A stretch of DNA of 64,000 nucleotides from Planomonospora sp. ID82291 (GCF_015711645.1 NZ_JABTEX010000002.1:1831537-1895536), one strand, 5' to 3'. Shown: positions 51,214-62,012, counted from the first letter of the stretch. The notes: generated by a model from the letters alone, not told the origin. Translations and numbers: made by a program.

Positions 51214-53172
51214 TCAGTGCCAGAGGGTGACCTGGGTGCCCTGGGGGACCGGCTGCCCGCCCGGCGGGAGCTGGGCCAGGACCCGGCCCCGGTTCAGCCC
51301 CTTCTTCACCTTGACCCGGAACCCGGCCGCGCTCAGCTCGTCGCGCGCGGCCCGGACGTCCTTGTAGACCACGTTGGGGATGACGATGACGTTGTCGTCC
51401 TCGTTGACGTTCTCGCCGTTGTCCTCCCACGGCCAGTGCCACTCGCCGTTGTTGCACGCCGACAGGGTCATCCGGGCCGTCGTGCCCTTGTCGACCTCCG
51501 CACCGGCCCGGGGGTCCTGGGCGATGACCGTGCACGGCTGGGCCGAGTCGGTCTGCTCGACGAACTCGGGAGCGAAGCCGGCGCTCTCCAGGACGGTCCT
51601 GGCCTGGTCGCGGTGCATCCCCGTGACGTCGGGCATCAGCAGGCCCGCGCTCACGTAGAGGGCGACCTTGCTGCCCTCCTTGACCCGGTTGCCCACGGCA
51701 GGGCTGGTCTTCATCACCTGGCCGCGCGGGACGGTCTCGCTGGCCAGCTTCTTGACGTCGCCGACGGTCAGCCCGGCCGCGGCGATCTTCTCCCGGGCCG
51801 CGTTGAGCTCCTGGCCGACCACGTTGGGCACGTTCACCCGCTTGGGACCCGCCGAGGCGATGAGGGTCAGCCTGGTGCCGGGCTTCACCTCGGTGCCCGC
51901 GGCGGGCACGGTGCGCAGCACGACGTCCTTGGGCACCTTCTCGTCGTGCTCGGCCGGTCCGATCTCGACGGCGAAGCCCTTCTGGCGGGCCTCGCCCGCG
52001 GCGAGCTGGACGTTCTGCTGCGTCAGTTCGGGCACCCGGACCGTGGTGTTCTGGGAGAACAGCCAGCCGGTCACGCCGACCGCGGCGACCATCACCAGGG
52101 CCAGCACGGTCAGCAGGATCCAGCTCCCGCGTCCGCGCCGCCCGCGGGGCCCGGGCGCGGGAGGGGCGTCGCCCGCGGTGGGCCCGGTCAGCACCTCGGC
52201 GCGGGGCTGGATCAGGGTCGGGTTGGCCGGCGCGGGGTGGGCCGCGACGCCGTACGCCGGGGAGGCCGGGCCGGACGGGAGCGCGACCGGCGCAACGGGG
52301 CCCGAGGGGACGGGACCGCTCTCCCGGGGGAGCATGCGGTGCGCGTCCACCGCGGCGACCAGCAGCGCCTTGGCGTCGGCCGGACGGGTCGCGGGGTCGC
52401 GGGCCGTGGCCTGGGCCACCAGGGTGTCCAGCAGCGGCGGGGAGCCCGGCAGCAGGGCGGAGGGGACCGGCACGGTGTCGTGGACGTGCCGGTAGGCGAT
52501 CGACATCGGCGTCTCGCCCTCGTACGGCTGGCGGCCGGTGAGGAGCTCGAACAGCATGATCCCGGCCGCGTAGACGTCGCTGCGCGCGTCGGCGGCGCCG
52601 GAGGTCACCTGCTCGGGCGACATGTAGCCGATGGTGCCGATCATGACGCCGGTGCGGGTCTGGTTGGTCGCCTCGACCGCGCGGGCCAGGCCGAAGTCCA
52701 CGACCTTGACGCGTCCGTCGTCGGCGAGCAGGACGTTCTCCGGCTTGACGTCGCGGTGGACCAGCCCCGCCTGGTGCGCGGCACCCAGGGCGGCGAGCAC
52801 CGGGATCATGACCTCCAGGGCCTCCCGGGCGGGCAGCCTGCCCCGGTCGCGCAGCACGTCGCGCAGGGTGCGCCCGGGGACGTACTCCATCGACAGGTAG
52901 ACGACGTCGCCGTCGGTGCCCTGGTCGAAGACCTGCACCACGTTGGGGTGCGACAGGCTCGCCACCGACTTGGCCTCGCCGATGAACCGGCGCACGAAGG
53001 CGGGGTCCTCGGCGAGGCCGCGGTGCATCACCTTGACGGCGACCGTGCGGTCGAGCCGGACGTCCAGGGCCAGGTAGACGGTCGCCATGCCGCCCCGGGC
53101 GATCCGGGACTCGACGCGGTAACGCCCGTCGAGGAGTCTCCCGACGAGGGGATCGGTTGGCGTCGTGTCCAC
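51214..53172 (-). CDS. PASTA-domain serine/threonine protein kinase (Stk1/PknB family)
   Basis: A 652-residue membrane kinase. Kinase domain about 10-270: GGMATVYLA glycine loop, VAVKVM lysine, HRDVKPENVLL, VDFGLA and the MSPEQ activation segment. One membrane helix at about 350-372, then four external PASTA domains that bind muropeptides or lipid II. Between PASTA 3 and 4 an acidic, Trp-rich insert (CNNGEWHWPWED, then NENVNEDDN) is unusual. Such kinases phosphorylate cell-division and wall-synthesis proteins. TAAACT seven bases before the GTG start: leaderless. A possible substrate, an Rv2175c homologue, lies 4 kb away. Confidence 0.93.
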   Translation of the reverse strand: MDTTPTDPLVGRLLDGRYRVESRIARGGMATVYLALDVRLDRTVAVKVMHRGLAEDPAFVRRFIGEAKSVASLSHPNVVQVFDQGTDGDVVYLSMEYVPGRTLRDVLRDRGRLPAREALEVMIPVLAALGAAHQAGLVHRDVKPENVLLADDGRVKVVDFGLARAVEATNQTRTGVMIGTIGYMSPEQVTSGAADARSDVYAAGIMLFELLTGRQPYEGETPMSIAYRHVHDTVPVPSALLPGSPPLLDTLVAQATARDPATRPADAKALLVAAVDAHRMLPRESGPVPSGPVAPVALPSGPASPAYGVAAHPAPANPTLIQPRAEVLTGPTAGDAPPAPGPRGRRGRGSWILLTVLALVMVAAVGVTGWLFSQNTTVRVPELTQQNVQLAAGEARQKGFAVEIGPAEHDEKVPKDVVLRTVPAAGTEVKPGTRLTLIASAGPKRVNVPNVVGQELNAAREKIAAAGLTVGDVKKLASETVPRGQVMKTSPAVGNRVKEGSKVALYVSAGLLMPDVTGMHRDQARTVLESAGFAPEFVEQTDSAQPCTVIAQDPRAGAEVDKGTTARMTLSACNNGEWHWPWEDNGENVNEDDNVIVIPNVVYKDVRAARDELSAAGFRVKVKKGLNRGRVLAQLPPGGQPVPQGTQVTLWH

Positions 53173-53257
53173 CCGCCCGAGTTTAGGGGCGTTTTGCGGT
53201 CCGCATGGTCGGCCTCTCCCAAACCGATGCGCAGAGCTGCCAGTTTTATCCAGATAT

Positions 53258-54343
<1,086 letters not shown>

Positions 54344-54347
<4 letters not shown>

Positions 54348-55690
54348 GACCGCTCCCGGAAGCGGAGAGGCGAGCACAGGGCCGCCAGCCCTTCGGGATC
54401 GCCGGACTCCTCGACGAGGAGGTCGGCGGTGAGCGGGGCGAGCAGGATGCCGCCCCGGTGGTGCCCGGTGGCCGTCAGCAGGCCGGGCAGGGCCGAGGGG
54501 CCGACCAGCGGCAGGTTGTCCGGCGTGCCCGGGCGCAGCCCGGCCGTCACGTCGGCCACCTCCAGCTCGGTCACGCCCGGGACCAGCTCCCGCGCGTCGC
54601 GCAGCAGCCCCCACAGGCCCCCCGCGGTCACCCGGGTGTCGAAGCCGAGATCCTCCTGGGTGGCGCCGAGGACCACCTCCCCGTCGCCGCGCGGGACCAG
54701 GTAGACCCGCGTGCCGTGCACGGCCCCGCGCACGCACCGCGAGAGCACCGGTTCGCGGGAGCGCAGCCGCACGACCTGGCCCTTGACCGGCCGGACCGGC
54801 GGGAGCGCCTCGGCGGGCAGTCCTTCCAGCGCGGTTCCCGACCAGGCCCCGGTCGCCAGGACCACCCGGTCGCCGCGGAGCACCCGGCCGTCGCCGGCCG
54901 TCCCCCCGTCCTCCGCGGCCTCCGCGCCCGGTCCGGTGCCGGGCGCGAGTCGTACGCCGGTGACCGCGCCGCCGGAGCGCTCCACGGCGGTCGTCCAGGC
55001 GCGCAGCACGGGGACGCCGCGGCGCTCCAGCGCGGCCAGCAGCGCCGCGGTGACCCGGCGGGGGTCCACCCAGGCGTCCCCGCGGGCCAGCAGGCCGCCG
55101 CGGACGGCGGGGGCGAGCATCGGCTCCAGCCGGCGGCACTCCCGGCCCGTCAGGCGTTCGACCGGCAGCCCCAGCACGCCCATGAACGCCGCCAGCTCGT
55201 CCAGGGCCGCCAGGTCGTCGGAGTCGAAGGCGACCTCCAGCGTGCCGTCGGTGCGGTAGTCCAGGGCGTCCGGTCCGAGCCCGCTGTCGGCGGCGAGCTC
55301 GGCCGCGAAGGCGGGCCAGCGGGCCAGCGAGGCCAGGCCCAGCCTGAGCAGCGGCTCCTCGGTGTAGGTGACCTCGCTGACCGGCGCCAGCATGCCCGCC
55401 GCGACGTGCGAGGCCCCGGAGGCGGGCGCGGGGTCCGACACCGCCACGCGCAGCCCCCGGCGGGCCGCCCGCCAGGCGACGGAGAGTCCGATGATCCCGC
55501 CGCCGACGACCACGAGGTCGTAGGAGTCCGCCGGGACGGCCGCGGCCGTCCCGGCGGCGGTCGAGACGCCCGGCCCGGTGGCGGGCACCGGTGGGGCGGT
55601 GATCGGTGGGGTGTCCGATGCGGTGATCGGTGGGGTGATCGGTGGGATGTCCGATGCGGTGGACGGTGACACTGCGATCTCATGCGGCAT
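54344..55690 (-). CDS. thiO: Glycine oxidase ThiO
   Basis: A 448-residue FAD enzyme of the DAO family that oxidises glycine to dehydroglycine for thiazole synthesis. FAD motif VVVGGGIIGLSVAWRAA, then GASHVAAGMLAPVSE, and the closing GLRPGTPDNLPLVG and ATGHHRGGILLAP. It carries an odd N-terminal stretch of about 45 residues (ITPPITASDTPPIT-type repeats) before the FAD strand. The ATG at 55690 uses the GGGAG that forms the end of the TPP riboswitch, which supports that start. First gene of the operon. Confidence 0.92.
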
Positions 55691-55699
55691 GAATGTCCG

Positions 55700-55868
55700 C
55701 TCCCTTCGCCGGCATGATCCGGATCAGGTTCCTGGCGGTCGAGGGCCCGCCGACGGCCGTGCCGCGGAACCCGCACACCCGGCGGAGCGCTCACCGCGCA
55801 CCGCGGGCCCACCGGTCCGGCAGGTCCGTCGCCCTCCTCTCAGCCCGGTGCGTGCCGGGCTCCCGCGC
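55700..55868 (-). promoter_or_regulatory. TPP riboswitch (thi box)
   Basis: Read on the minus strand: GGGCTGAGAGGA near 55835-55846, a long variable arm, then GAACCTGATCCGGATCATGC (55713-55732) and CGAAGGGAG (55701-55709), the two conserved halves of the THI element. The final GGGAG serves as the thiO ribosome site, so binding of thiamine diphosphate would hide it and block translation; actinobacterial thi boxes typically act this way. Confidence 0.95.
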
Positions 55869-55991
55869 GTTTACGCCCCCACCTTAAGGGCTCGCGGATC
55901 AGACCTACCGGTGGGGATGTGTGGTAAATGTCGCTTTCGTTACCGCAGACCCGATGGCCGAGGTCGGCGCCGCCGCTTAGGGTCATGAGGT

Positions 55992-57173
55992 GTGAATCAT
56001 GTCGTGGTGGTGGGCGCCGGCCTGGCCGGGGTGCGGAGTGTCGAGGCGCTGAGGGCGCACGGGTTCGGCGGTGCGATCACGTTGATCGGAGAGGAGCCGC
56101 ACCGGCCCTACGACCGCCCGCCGCTGTCCAAGGCGGTGCTGCTCGGCGAGATCGACTCCACCGTCGTCGACTCCGACCTGGGCGCCCTGGCGGTGGACCA
56201 CCGCCCCGGCGTGGCCGCCAAGGGGCTGCGGGCGGGCGTGCTGGAGACGACCGAGGGCGAGCTGGCCTACGACGCGCTGGTCGTCGCCACCGGCGCGCGC
56301 CCGATCCGGCTGCGCGGCGAGGGCCCGCAGCACGTGCTGCGCACCATCGACGACGCGCTCGGACTGCGCGCCCTGCTCCGCGAGGGGCGCAGGGTCGCCG
56401 TCGTCGGCGCGGGGTGGATCGGCGCGGAGGTCGCCACTGCCGCGCGCAGGGCCGGGTGCGAGGTGACCGTCGTGGAGGCCGCCGCGTGCCCGCTGGCGGC
56501 CGCGCTCGGCCCGGTGGGGGCCCACACCGCCTCCTGGTACGACCGGGCGGGCATCGACCTGCGGACGGGCACGATGGTGGCCTCCGTCGACCCCGGCGGG
56601 CTCACCCTCGTCGACGGCTCCACGGTCGAGGCCGACGTCGTCGTCACCGGCGTCGGGGTGCGGCCCGCGGTGGACTGGCTGGCCGGCTCCGGAGTGGAAC
56701 TGGACGACGGGGTCGTCACCGACGAGCACCTGCGCACGGCGCTGCCCGGCGTGGTCGCCGTGGGCGACTGCGCGGCCTGGTGGTCGCGCAGGTACGGCCG
56801 CCGCCTGCGGGTGGAGCACTGGGACACCGCGCTGAACTCTCCCGAGGTGGCCGCGGCCACGCTGCTGGGCGGCGGATCCGGGCAGGGCGCGGTCTACGAC
56901 CCGGTCCCGTACTTCTGGTCCGAGCAGTTCGGCCACATGGTGCAGTACGCCGGGCACCACGCCGACGCCCGCCTCGTCATGCGCGGAGACCCCGCCGGCA
57001 CCCGGTGGTCGGCCTGCTGGGTGACCGGCGAGAGCAGGCTCGCCGCGGTCCTGGCGGTGAACCTGCCCCGCGACCTGATGCAGGGGCGCCGCCTCATCGA
57101 GGGCGGTCAGCACCTCGACGTCGATCGTCTGGCCGATCCTGCTGTAGCGTTGCGCGACTGTACGGCGGTGTGA
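55992..57173 (+). CDS. FAD-dependent ferredoxin-reductase-like oxidoreductase
   Basis: A 393-residue two-dinucleotide-binding flavoprotein: FAD motif VVVGAGLAGVRSVEALR, the RPPLSKAVLLG loop, the NAD motif VAVVGAGWIGAEVA, and VVAVGDCAAW near the end, with a C-terminal domain (WDTALNSPEVAA and FGHMVQYAG). This is the layout of ferredoxin reductases serving P450 or dioxygenase systems. No ferredoxin or oxygenase lies nearby, so its partner is unknown. TAGGGT (55978-55983) lies eight bases before the GTG: leaderless. It is divergent from the thiO operon. Confidence 0.9.
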   Translation: MNHVVVVGAGLAGVRSVEALRAHGFGGAITLIGEEPHRPYDRPPLSKAVLLGEIDSTVVDSDLGALAVDHRPGVAAKGLRAGVLETTEGELAYDALVVATGARPIRLRGEGPQHVLRTIDDALGLRALLREGRRVAVVGAGWIGAEVATAARRAGCEVTVVEAAACPLAAALGPVGAHTASWYDRAGIDLRTGTMVASVDPGGLTLVDGSTVEADVVVTGVGVRPAVDWLAGSGVELDDGVVTDEHLRTALPGVVAVGDCAAWWSRRYGRRLRVEHWDTALNSPEVAAATLLGGGSGQGAVYDPVPYFWSEQFGHMVQYAGHHADARLVMRGDPAGTRWSACWVTGESRLAAVLAVNLPRDLMQGRRLIEGGQHLDVDRLADPAVALRDCTAV

Positions 57174-57233
57174 CCGCACCGTGAAGCGCCGCGAGGTGTT
57201 TGGTGAAGGGCTCAATGTGGTAGTGGTGGGTTC

Positions 57234-57608
57234 GTGACGCTTTCTGTTGCGCAGATCGACCGGGAAACCGACGAACTGGTGGGCGAGTGGCTCACCTTGA
57301 CCGAGGTCGCCAGGAGACTCGACCTCAGTGCCGGTCGCGCCAAGCAGCTCCTCAAGGACCACAAGATCATCGGAGTCCGGCGGGGCGGTGGTGAGCCCCA
57401 GGTGCCCGCCGCGTTCATCGCCGGAGACGACGTCGTCAAGGGCCTGCCGGGCACGCTCACCGTGCTGCTCGACGCCGGATACGACGACGTCGAGGCGCTC
57501 CGCTGGCTGTTCACCCCCGACGAGACCCTGCCGGGGTCGCCGGTCGACGCGATCCGCGCCGGCCGCCACACCGAAGTCAAGCGGCGTGCCCAGACCCTCG
57601 GTTTCTGA
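57234..57608 (+). CDS. Rv2175c-type winged-helix DNA-binding protein
   Basis: A 124-residue protein: N-terminal helix-turn-helix ([27 protein letters not shown]) and the conserved C-terminal domain of the Rv2175c family ([19 protein letters not shown]). In M. tuberculosis this protein binds DNA and is phosphorylated by PknL encoded next door; here a PASTA kinase lies 4 kb away. Its 3' end overlaps thiE by 23 bases. Confidence 0.92.
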   Translation: MTLSVAQIDRETDELVGEWLTLTEVARRLDLSAGRAKQLLKDHKIIGVRRGGGEPQVPAAFIAGDDVVKGLPGTLTVLLDAGYDDVEALRWLFTPDETLPGSPVDAIRAGRHTEVKRRAQTLGF

Positions 57609-58227
57609 CGCGCGCCTCTACCTGTGCACCGACGGCCGCCGGGACCGCGGAGACCTCGCCGAGTTCCTCGACGCCGCCCTCTCGGGCGGCGTCGACATCG
57701 TGCAGCTCCGTGAGAAGGGGCTGGAGGCGCGCGAGGAGCTCGCGCTCCTGGAGGTCTTCCGCGACGCCTGCGACCGGCACGGCAGACTCCTGGCGGTCAA
57801 CGACCGGGCGGACATCGCCCGCGCCGCCCGTCCCGACGTGCTCCACCTCGGCCAGCGCGACCTGCCGGTGCGCGTCGCGCGGGACATCCTCGGCGACGAC
57901 ATCCTCATCGGGCGCTCCACTCACGCCCCCGAGGAGGTCTCCGCCGCGGCCGCCGAGCCGGGGGTCGACTACTTCTGCTGCGGCCCGGTCTGGCCGACGC
58001 CCACCAAACCCGGGCGCCACGCGCCCGGACCGCCCCTGCTCGCGCACGCCGCGTCGCTGGGCACGGACCGCCCGTGGTTCGGCATCGGCGGCATCGACCT
58101 CGCCACCCTGGACGAGGTCATGTCGTACGGCGTGCGCCGGGTCGTGGTGGTGCGGGCCATCACCGAGGCGGACGATCCGAAGGCGGCCGCCGAGGAGTTC
58201 CAGCGGAGGCTCGCAGCGCCGCACTGA
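57586..58227 (+). CDS. thiE: Thiamine-phosphate synthase ThiE
   Basis: A 213-residue TIM barrel that joins the thiazole and pyrimidine phosphates to give thiamine phosphate. Motifs: [72 protein letters not shown]. The GTG at 57586, inside the end of the Rv2175c gene, is the only plausible start that keeps the first strand. It is outside the riboswitch-controlled operon and may be made constitutively. Confidence 0.93.
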   Translation: MPRPSVSDARLYLCTDGRRDRGDLAEFLDAALSGGVDIVQLREKGLEAREELALLEVFRDACDRHGRLLAVNDRADIARAARPDVLHLGQRDLPVRVARDILGDDILIGRSTHAPEEVSAAAAEPGVDYFCCGPVWPTPTKPGRHAPGPPLLAHAASLGTDRPWFGIGGIDLATLDEVMSYGVRRVVVVRAITEADDPKAAAEEFQRRLAAPH

Positions 58228-58230
58228 CAC

Positions 58231-58257
58231 GCCCGGTCCGGCGGTGCCGGACCGGGC
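58231..58257. terminator. Bidirectional terminator after thiE
   Basis: A perfect 12-bp stem (GCCCGGTCCGGC at 58231-58242 with 58246-58257) and GGT loop, between the convergent thiE and polyprenyl synthase genes. Confidence 0.7.
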
Positions 58258-58328
58258 CGTGCGGGACATGACGGATCCGGCGGACCGCGCCGCCGGGTCC
58301 GGGTACGGCCGCGCCGGGGCGGTCCGGG

Positions 58329-59396
58329 TCAGGTTCGCCGGGCGGTCGCGGCGACGGCCAGATCCGCCAGGGCCGTCCGGGCCTCCGGCGCGATGGGGGC
58401 GTCGTCCAGCGAGCGCAGCGCCTGTGCGAGGTAGTCGTCGATCAGCTTCTCGCAGGCGGCGAGGGCCCCGGTCTCCTCGATCACCCGGCGCAGCCGGTCG
58501 ACCCCGCCCTTCTCCAGCCCGGGGTCGCCCAGGGTGAGCCGGACCTCCTCGGCCTGCGCCGGCGAGGCCGCGGCGAGCGCGCGGGCGATGAGCATCGTCC
58601 GCTTGCCCTCTCGCAGGTCGTCGCCCGCGGGCTTGCCGGTCTCCGCCGGGTCGCCGAACACGCCGAGGATGTCGTCGCGCAGCTGGAAGGCGATGCCGAC
58701 GTTGCGGCCGTACTCCTCGCAGAGGCGGTCGATCCACGGCTCACGCCCGTGCGCGGCCAGCACCAGGCCGAGCCGGAGGGGCTGCTCCACCGAGTACTTG
58801 CCGCTCTTGAACAGCGCGACCCGCAGGGCGCTGTCGAAGGTGCTGGCGCCGCGGACCTGCTCCAGCAGGTCGAGGTACTGCCCGCACATCAGCTCCGTGC
58901 GCATGTGGTCGTAGACCGGCTGGGCCGCGGCCAGGGCGGCCGGAGGCAGGCCGCTGGTCCGCCACATCTCGCCGGACCACACCAGCAGCAGGTTCCCCAG
59001 CAGGATGGCGGCGTTCTCGCCGAACTGCTCGGCCGAGCCGCTCCAGCCCTCCTTCTCGTGCATCGCCTGGAAGCGGCGGTGCGCCGAGGGCATGCCCCGG
59101 CGCAGGTCGCTGGCGTCCATCACGTCGTCGTGGGCCAGTGCGCTGGCCTGCAGCAGCTCCAGAGAGGCGGCGGCGGTGAAGAGCGCGGGGTCGTCACCGC
59201 CGCCCGCGCCCCGCCAGCCCCAGTAGCAGAACGCCGGGCGGAGCCGTTTCCCACCGGTGAGGAAGTCCTCGGCCGCGGCGACGAGAGGGGCGATCTCTGG
59301 CGCGCTGACCAGTGGACGCTGCCGATTGAGGAAACGTCCCAGTGAGCGGTCCACCTCGGAGCGGATGGTGTCCAGCAGGGCTGCGGAAGCGGGCAT
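58329..59396 (-). CDS. Polyprenyl diphosphate synthase (IdsA-like)
   Basis: A 355-residue trans-prenyltransferase making C15-C25 prenyl diphosphates. First aspartate-rich motif ALAHDDVMDASDLRRG and second FQLRDDILGVFGD are intact, as is GGKRLRP near the start. In M. tuberculosis idsA2 (Rv2173) occupies the matching place between a metF-like gene and Rv2175c. Chain length cannot be set by eye. TAATCT lies six bases before the ATG: leaderless, divergent from metF. Confidence 0.92.
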   Translation of the reverse strand: MPASAALLDTIRSEVDRSLGRFLNRQRPLVSAPEIAPLVAAAEDFLTGGKRLRPAFCYWGWRGAGGGDDPALFTAAASLELLQASALAHDDVMDASDLRRGMPSAHRRFQAMHEKEGWSGSAEQFGENAAILLGNLLLVWSGEMWRTSGLPPAALAAAQPVYDHMRTELMCGQYLDLLEQVRGASTFDSALRVALFKSGKYSVEQPLRLGLVLAAHGREPWIDRLCEEYGRNVGIAFQLRDDILGVFGDPAETGKPAGDDLREGKRTMLIARALAAASPAQAEEVRLTLGDPGLEKGGVDRLRRVIEETGALAACEKLIDDYLAQALRSLDDAPIAPEARTALADLAVAATARRT

Positions 59397-59497
59397 AGTC
59401 AGAGATTATCGGGCCGGACGCCGATCCCCGATCACACGGGCGCGGCCCAACGCGGGTGCGGCGGCCCGTCAGGCGGCCGGGCCAGTAGGCTAAGGGC

Positions 59498-60439
59498 ATG
59501 GCTCTGGGTCGCCCCTCAATCCTTCCCGACCGCGTGCCCACCGTCCGCGAGCTCCTCGCCGCAGGTGGCCGGTCGTTCTCCTTCGAGTTCTTCCCGCCGA
59601 AGACCGACGAGGGCGAGCGGCAGCTCTGGCGCGTGATCCGGGAGCTGGAGTCGCTGCGTCCCACGTTCGTCTCCGTCACCTACGGCGCGGGCGGCGGGAC
59701 CCGGGACCGCACGGTCGAGATCGTGGAGCGGATCGCCCACGAGACCACGCTCACCCCGGTGGCGCACTTCACCGCCGTCGACCACTCGATCCGCGAACTG
59801 CGCCACCTGATCGGCCGGTTCGCCGGGGCGGGCGTGCGCAACATCCTCGCGGTCCGGGGCGACCCGCCCGGCGACCCGGCGGGGGAGTGGGTGCGTCATC
59901 CCGAGGGCGTGCTCTACGCCGAGGACCTGGTCCGGTTGATCCGCCAGTCCGGTGACTTCTGCGTGGGCGTCGCCGCGTTCCCCTACAAGCACCCGAGGTC
60001 GGCGTCGGTCGAGGCCGACACCGAGTACTTCGTGCGCAAGTGCCGGGCCGGCGCCGACTACGCCATCACCCAGATGTTCTTCCGGGCGGAGGACTACCTG
60101 CGGCTGCGCGACCGGGTGGCGGCCAGGGGCTGCGACACCCCGATCATCCCCGGCATCATGCCCGTCACCCGGATGAGCACGATCGCCCGTTCCGAACAGC
60201 TCTCCGGCGCGCCGTTCCCGCCCGAGGTGGCCGCGCGGTTCGAGGCCGTCGCCGACGACCCCGCCGCCGTGCGAGCCCTCGGCATCGAGCACGCCGCGGA
60301 GCTCTGCCGGACCCTGCTCGACGAGGGCGCGCCCGGCATCCACTTCATCACCTTCAACAGCTCCAGCGCGACCCGCGAGGTCTTCCAGAGCCTCGACCAC
60401 GCGGCCCACGCGCCGCAGACGGCCGCGCTCTCCGGGTGA
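59498..60439 (+). CDS. metF: Methylenetetrahydrofolate reductase
   Basis: A 313-residue TIM-barrel enzyme reducing 5,10-methylene-THF to 5-methyl-THF for methionine synthesis. Motifs: [14 protein letters not shown] (catalytic Glu), [57 protein letters not shown] (59486-59491) is six bases before the ATG, a leaderless design. Electron donor (NADH or F420H2) not decidable here. Confidence 0.94.
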   Translation: MALGRPSILPDRVPTVRELLAAGGRSFSFEFFPPKTDEGERQLWRVIRELESLRPTFVSVTYGAGGGTRDRTVEIVERIAHETTLTPVAHFTAVDHSIRELRHLIGRFAGAGVRNILAVRGDPPGDPAGEWVRHPEGVLYAEDLVRLIRQSGDFCVGVAAFPYKHPRSASVEADTEYFVRKCRAGADYAITQMFFRAEDYLRLRDRVAARGCDTPIIPGIMPVTRMSTIARSEQLSGAPFPPEVAARFEAVADDPAAVRALGIEHAAELCRTLLDEGAPGIHFITFNSSSATREVFQSLDHAAHAPQTAALSG

Positions 60440-60496
60440 ACCCGTCGTCCCGGCCGCGGGCCGCGACCGGCGCTCCCCGGCCGGGGGCAGGATCCC

Positions 60497-61081
60497 TCAG
60501 GGACGTCCCGGCGGCGCCCCGGCGGGATCCCGGCCGGGGGCCAGCGGGAGCATGGCTCCGGCGATCGCGTAGCGCTCGTAGCCGCCGGGGAAGACGAACG
60601 CGGTGAGCAGGTCCACGAAGCCGATGCTCCGGTAGAGGTACCGGGCGGCGGTGGGCAGGTCGCGGGTGGAGAGCACGACCGTGCGCTCCGGCCGTCCCGC
60701 GCACGCGTTCAGGACCAGGGCTCTGCCGATGCCCTTGCCCTGGTGGTCGGGGTGGACGTGGACCTCGGCGAGTTCGAGGGCGTCGCCGAGCCAGTCGTGC
60801 GCGCCGGTCCGGCCGCGCCGCTCGGTGACGGCCTGGTAGACCACGTCGTGCCACCACTGCCCCGGCGCGCCGTGGAAACCGTAGGCGAGGCCGACCGGGG
60901 TGCCGTCGGGGAGTTCGGCGAACAGGCAGGTGAAGCCGGGGTGGGCGGCGTGGTTGCCCATTATCGTCTTCCGGCCGGACAGCTGATCGGCAGGAGGGGC
61001 CATCGCCGCCATGTAGATGTCGAGAACGGAATCCAGCCGAGAGACGAACTCCTCGGGGCCGACTCGTCGCAGTCCGATCAC
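60497..61081 (-). CDS. GNAT family N-acetyltransferase
   Basis: A 194-residue acetyltransferase; the acetyl-CoA motif A is VHVHPDHQGKGIGRALV, followed by VVLSTRDLPTAARYLYRSIGF. Substrate unknown. TAGGGT lies six bases before the GTG start (leaderless). It converges on metF. The 208 bases upstream (61082-61289) show no gene. Confidence 0.9.
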   Translation of the reverse strand: MIGLRRVGPEEFVSRLDSVLDIYMAAMAPPADQLSGRKTIMGNHAAHPGFTCLFAELPDGTPVGLAYGFHGAPGQWWHDVVYQAVTERRGRTGAHDWLGDALELAEVHVHPDHQGKGIGRALVLNACAGRPERTVVLSTRDLPTAARYLYRSIGFVDLLTAFVFPGGYERYAIAGAMLPLAPGRDPAGAPPGRP

Positions 61082-61289
61082 CGTCGCACCCTAGCAGGGG
61101 CGATCTGACCTGATTCGTGGAAAACGGCTAACGGGACCTCCGGGTTCTTTTACCGGAGGTCCGCCTGCGGTCCCGGCTTTCGAGCCGGGGGACGAACGCG
61201 GCCTTCGCCCGAAAAGGCCGCCGGCGGGCGGACGGATCCCGCTCCCGTCACGACCCTCGCCGCCGTCCGGGAGCCCGCGGGAGGAGCGC

Positions 61290-61736
61290 CTATCCCGCCA
61301 GGGGGACGCGGCCCGGGAGGGCCGGCTGGACCGGCACGCCGAGCAGCTCCTCCACCGCCACGACGAACCGCTCCGCCTCCGAGATCAGCTCCTCGGCGTC
61401 ACGGGCCGAGACGGCATGGGTCATCCCGGCTTCGATCGAGGCCCGCTTGGTCGCGCTCACCTCGAAATAGGGCGCCCAGTCGGCCAGCCTGGGCTCGGCC
61501 TCGGGGAGCAGCTCCCAGGCGCTGCGCAACCTGCGCCGGCGGCCGTCCATCGGCTTGGGGCGGGCGGCCAGGACGGCCGCCGCCGCCCGGAGCGCCGCCA
61601 GATGCGCCGAGACGTAGCGCACGGCCGAGGTGCGGGCGCTCGCCGCCTCCTCCAGGCAGTCACGCGCGTCGGCCAGGCGCATCCGCGCCGTGGACGACAG
61701 CCGGGGCCCGATGGGGCCGTCGAACCGTGGGGTCAT
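61290..61736 (-). CDS. SAV_6107-type HEPN protein, SOS-controlled
   Basis: A 148-residue all-helical protein of the SAV_6107 HEPN family. It carries RYVSAH (Arg40, His45), an Rx4H motif typical of HEPN ribonucleases and toxins, then helices DAEELISEAERFVVAVEELLG. HEPN proteins cut RNA in toxin-antitoxin, abortive-infection and stress systems, but this subfamily is untested as far as I know. An AAGGAGGGG ribosome site overlaps the end of the small upstream gene (ATGA junction). Both are expressed from a promoter with two LexA boxes, so the protein should rise after DNA damage. Confidence 0.88.
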   Translation of the reverse strand: MTPRFDGPIGPRLSSTARMRLADARDCLEEAASARTSAVRYVSAHLAALRAAAAVLAARPKPMDGRRRRLRSAWELLPEAEPRLADWAPYFEVSATKRASIEAGMTHAVSARDAEELISEAERFVVAVEELLGVPVQPALPGRVPLAG

Positions 61737-61933
61737 GCTTCCCCTCCTTGGTCGCAAGCGGCTCCCGGCGGTCCGGCCGGTGGCACCACGTTCGCAGACC
61801 CCACCGACAGTTCCGCCGGGCGGCCGGACGAGGAGCTTCCCCTCTCCCCGTCCGCCCCGACCCGACCCCGCAGCCTCCGGCGGAGGCGGGCCCGGTCGGC
61901 CGCCCTCAACGTGAGCCACGAGTCCCACGTCAC
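61733..61933 (-). CDS. Small leaderless SOS gene upstream of the HEPN gene
   Basis: A 66-residue open frame starting at GTG 61931-61933. The N-terminus is a basic amphipathic helix (TWDSWLTLRAADRARLRRRL); the rest is disordered, Gly/Ser/Pro-rich. Its stop overlaps the HEPN ATG (ATGA). Support for it being real: TTGACA, 17 bases, TATGTT, then seven bases to the GTG, so transcription would begin at the start codon and there is no room for another start. The family is not recognised; it may be a partner or control peptide of the HEPN protein, or only serve to couple translation. Confidence 0.6.
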   Translation of the reverse strand: MTWDSWLTLRAADRARLRRRLRGRVGADGERGSSSSGRPAELSVGSANVVPPAGPPGAACDQGGEA

Positions 61934-61937
61934 TCCA

Positions 61938-61993
61938 TCGAACATAAATTCGATCATCGAAGGTGTCAAGTGTGTCGACGAACAAAGGTTCGA
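61938..61993 (-). promoter_or_regulatory. SOS promoter with two LexA boxes
   Basis: Box 1, TCGAAC-ATAA-ATTCGA (61938-61953), covers the -10; box 2, ACGAAC-AAAG-GTTCGA (61978-61993), lies just upstream of the -35. Each matches the actinobacterial LexA consensus TCGAAC-N4-GTTCGA in 11 of 12 fixed positions. Minus-strand promoter: TTGACA at 61964-61969, 17-base spacer, TATGTT at 61941-61946. Two boxes flanking a near-consensus promoter imply tight repression and strong damage induction. Confidence 0.88.
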
Positions 61994-62012
61994 TCTCTCT
62001 GTGAAACGAAAA

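Noticed and set aside
61733..61969. TTG 61969 or ATG 61957 as start of the small SOS gene
   Set aside because: Both lie inside the -35 or spacer of the promoter; the TTG is the start of TTGACA itself.
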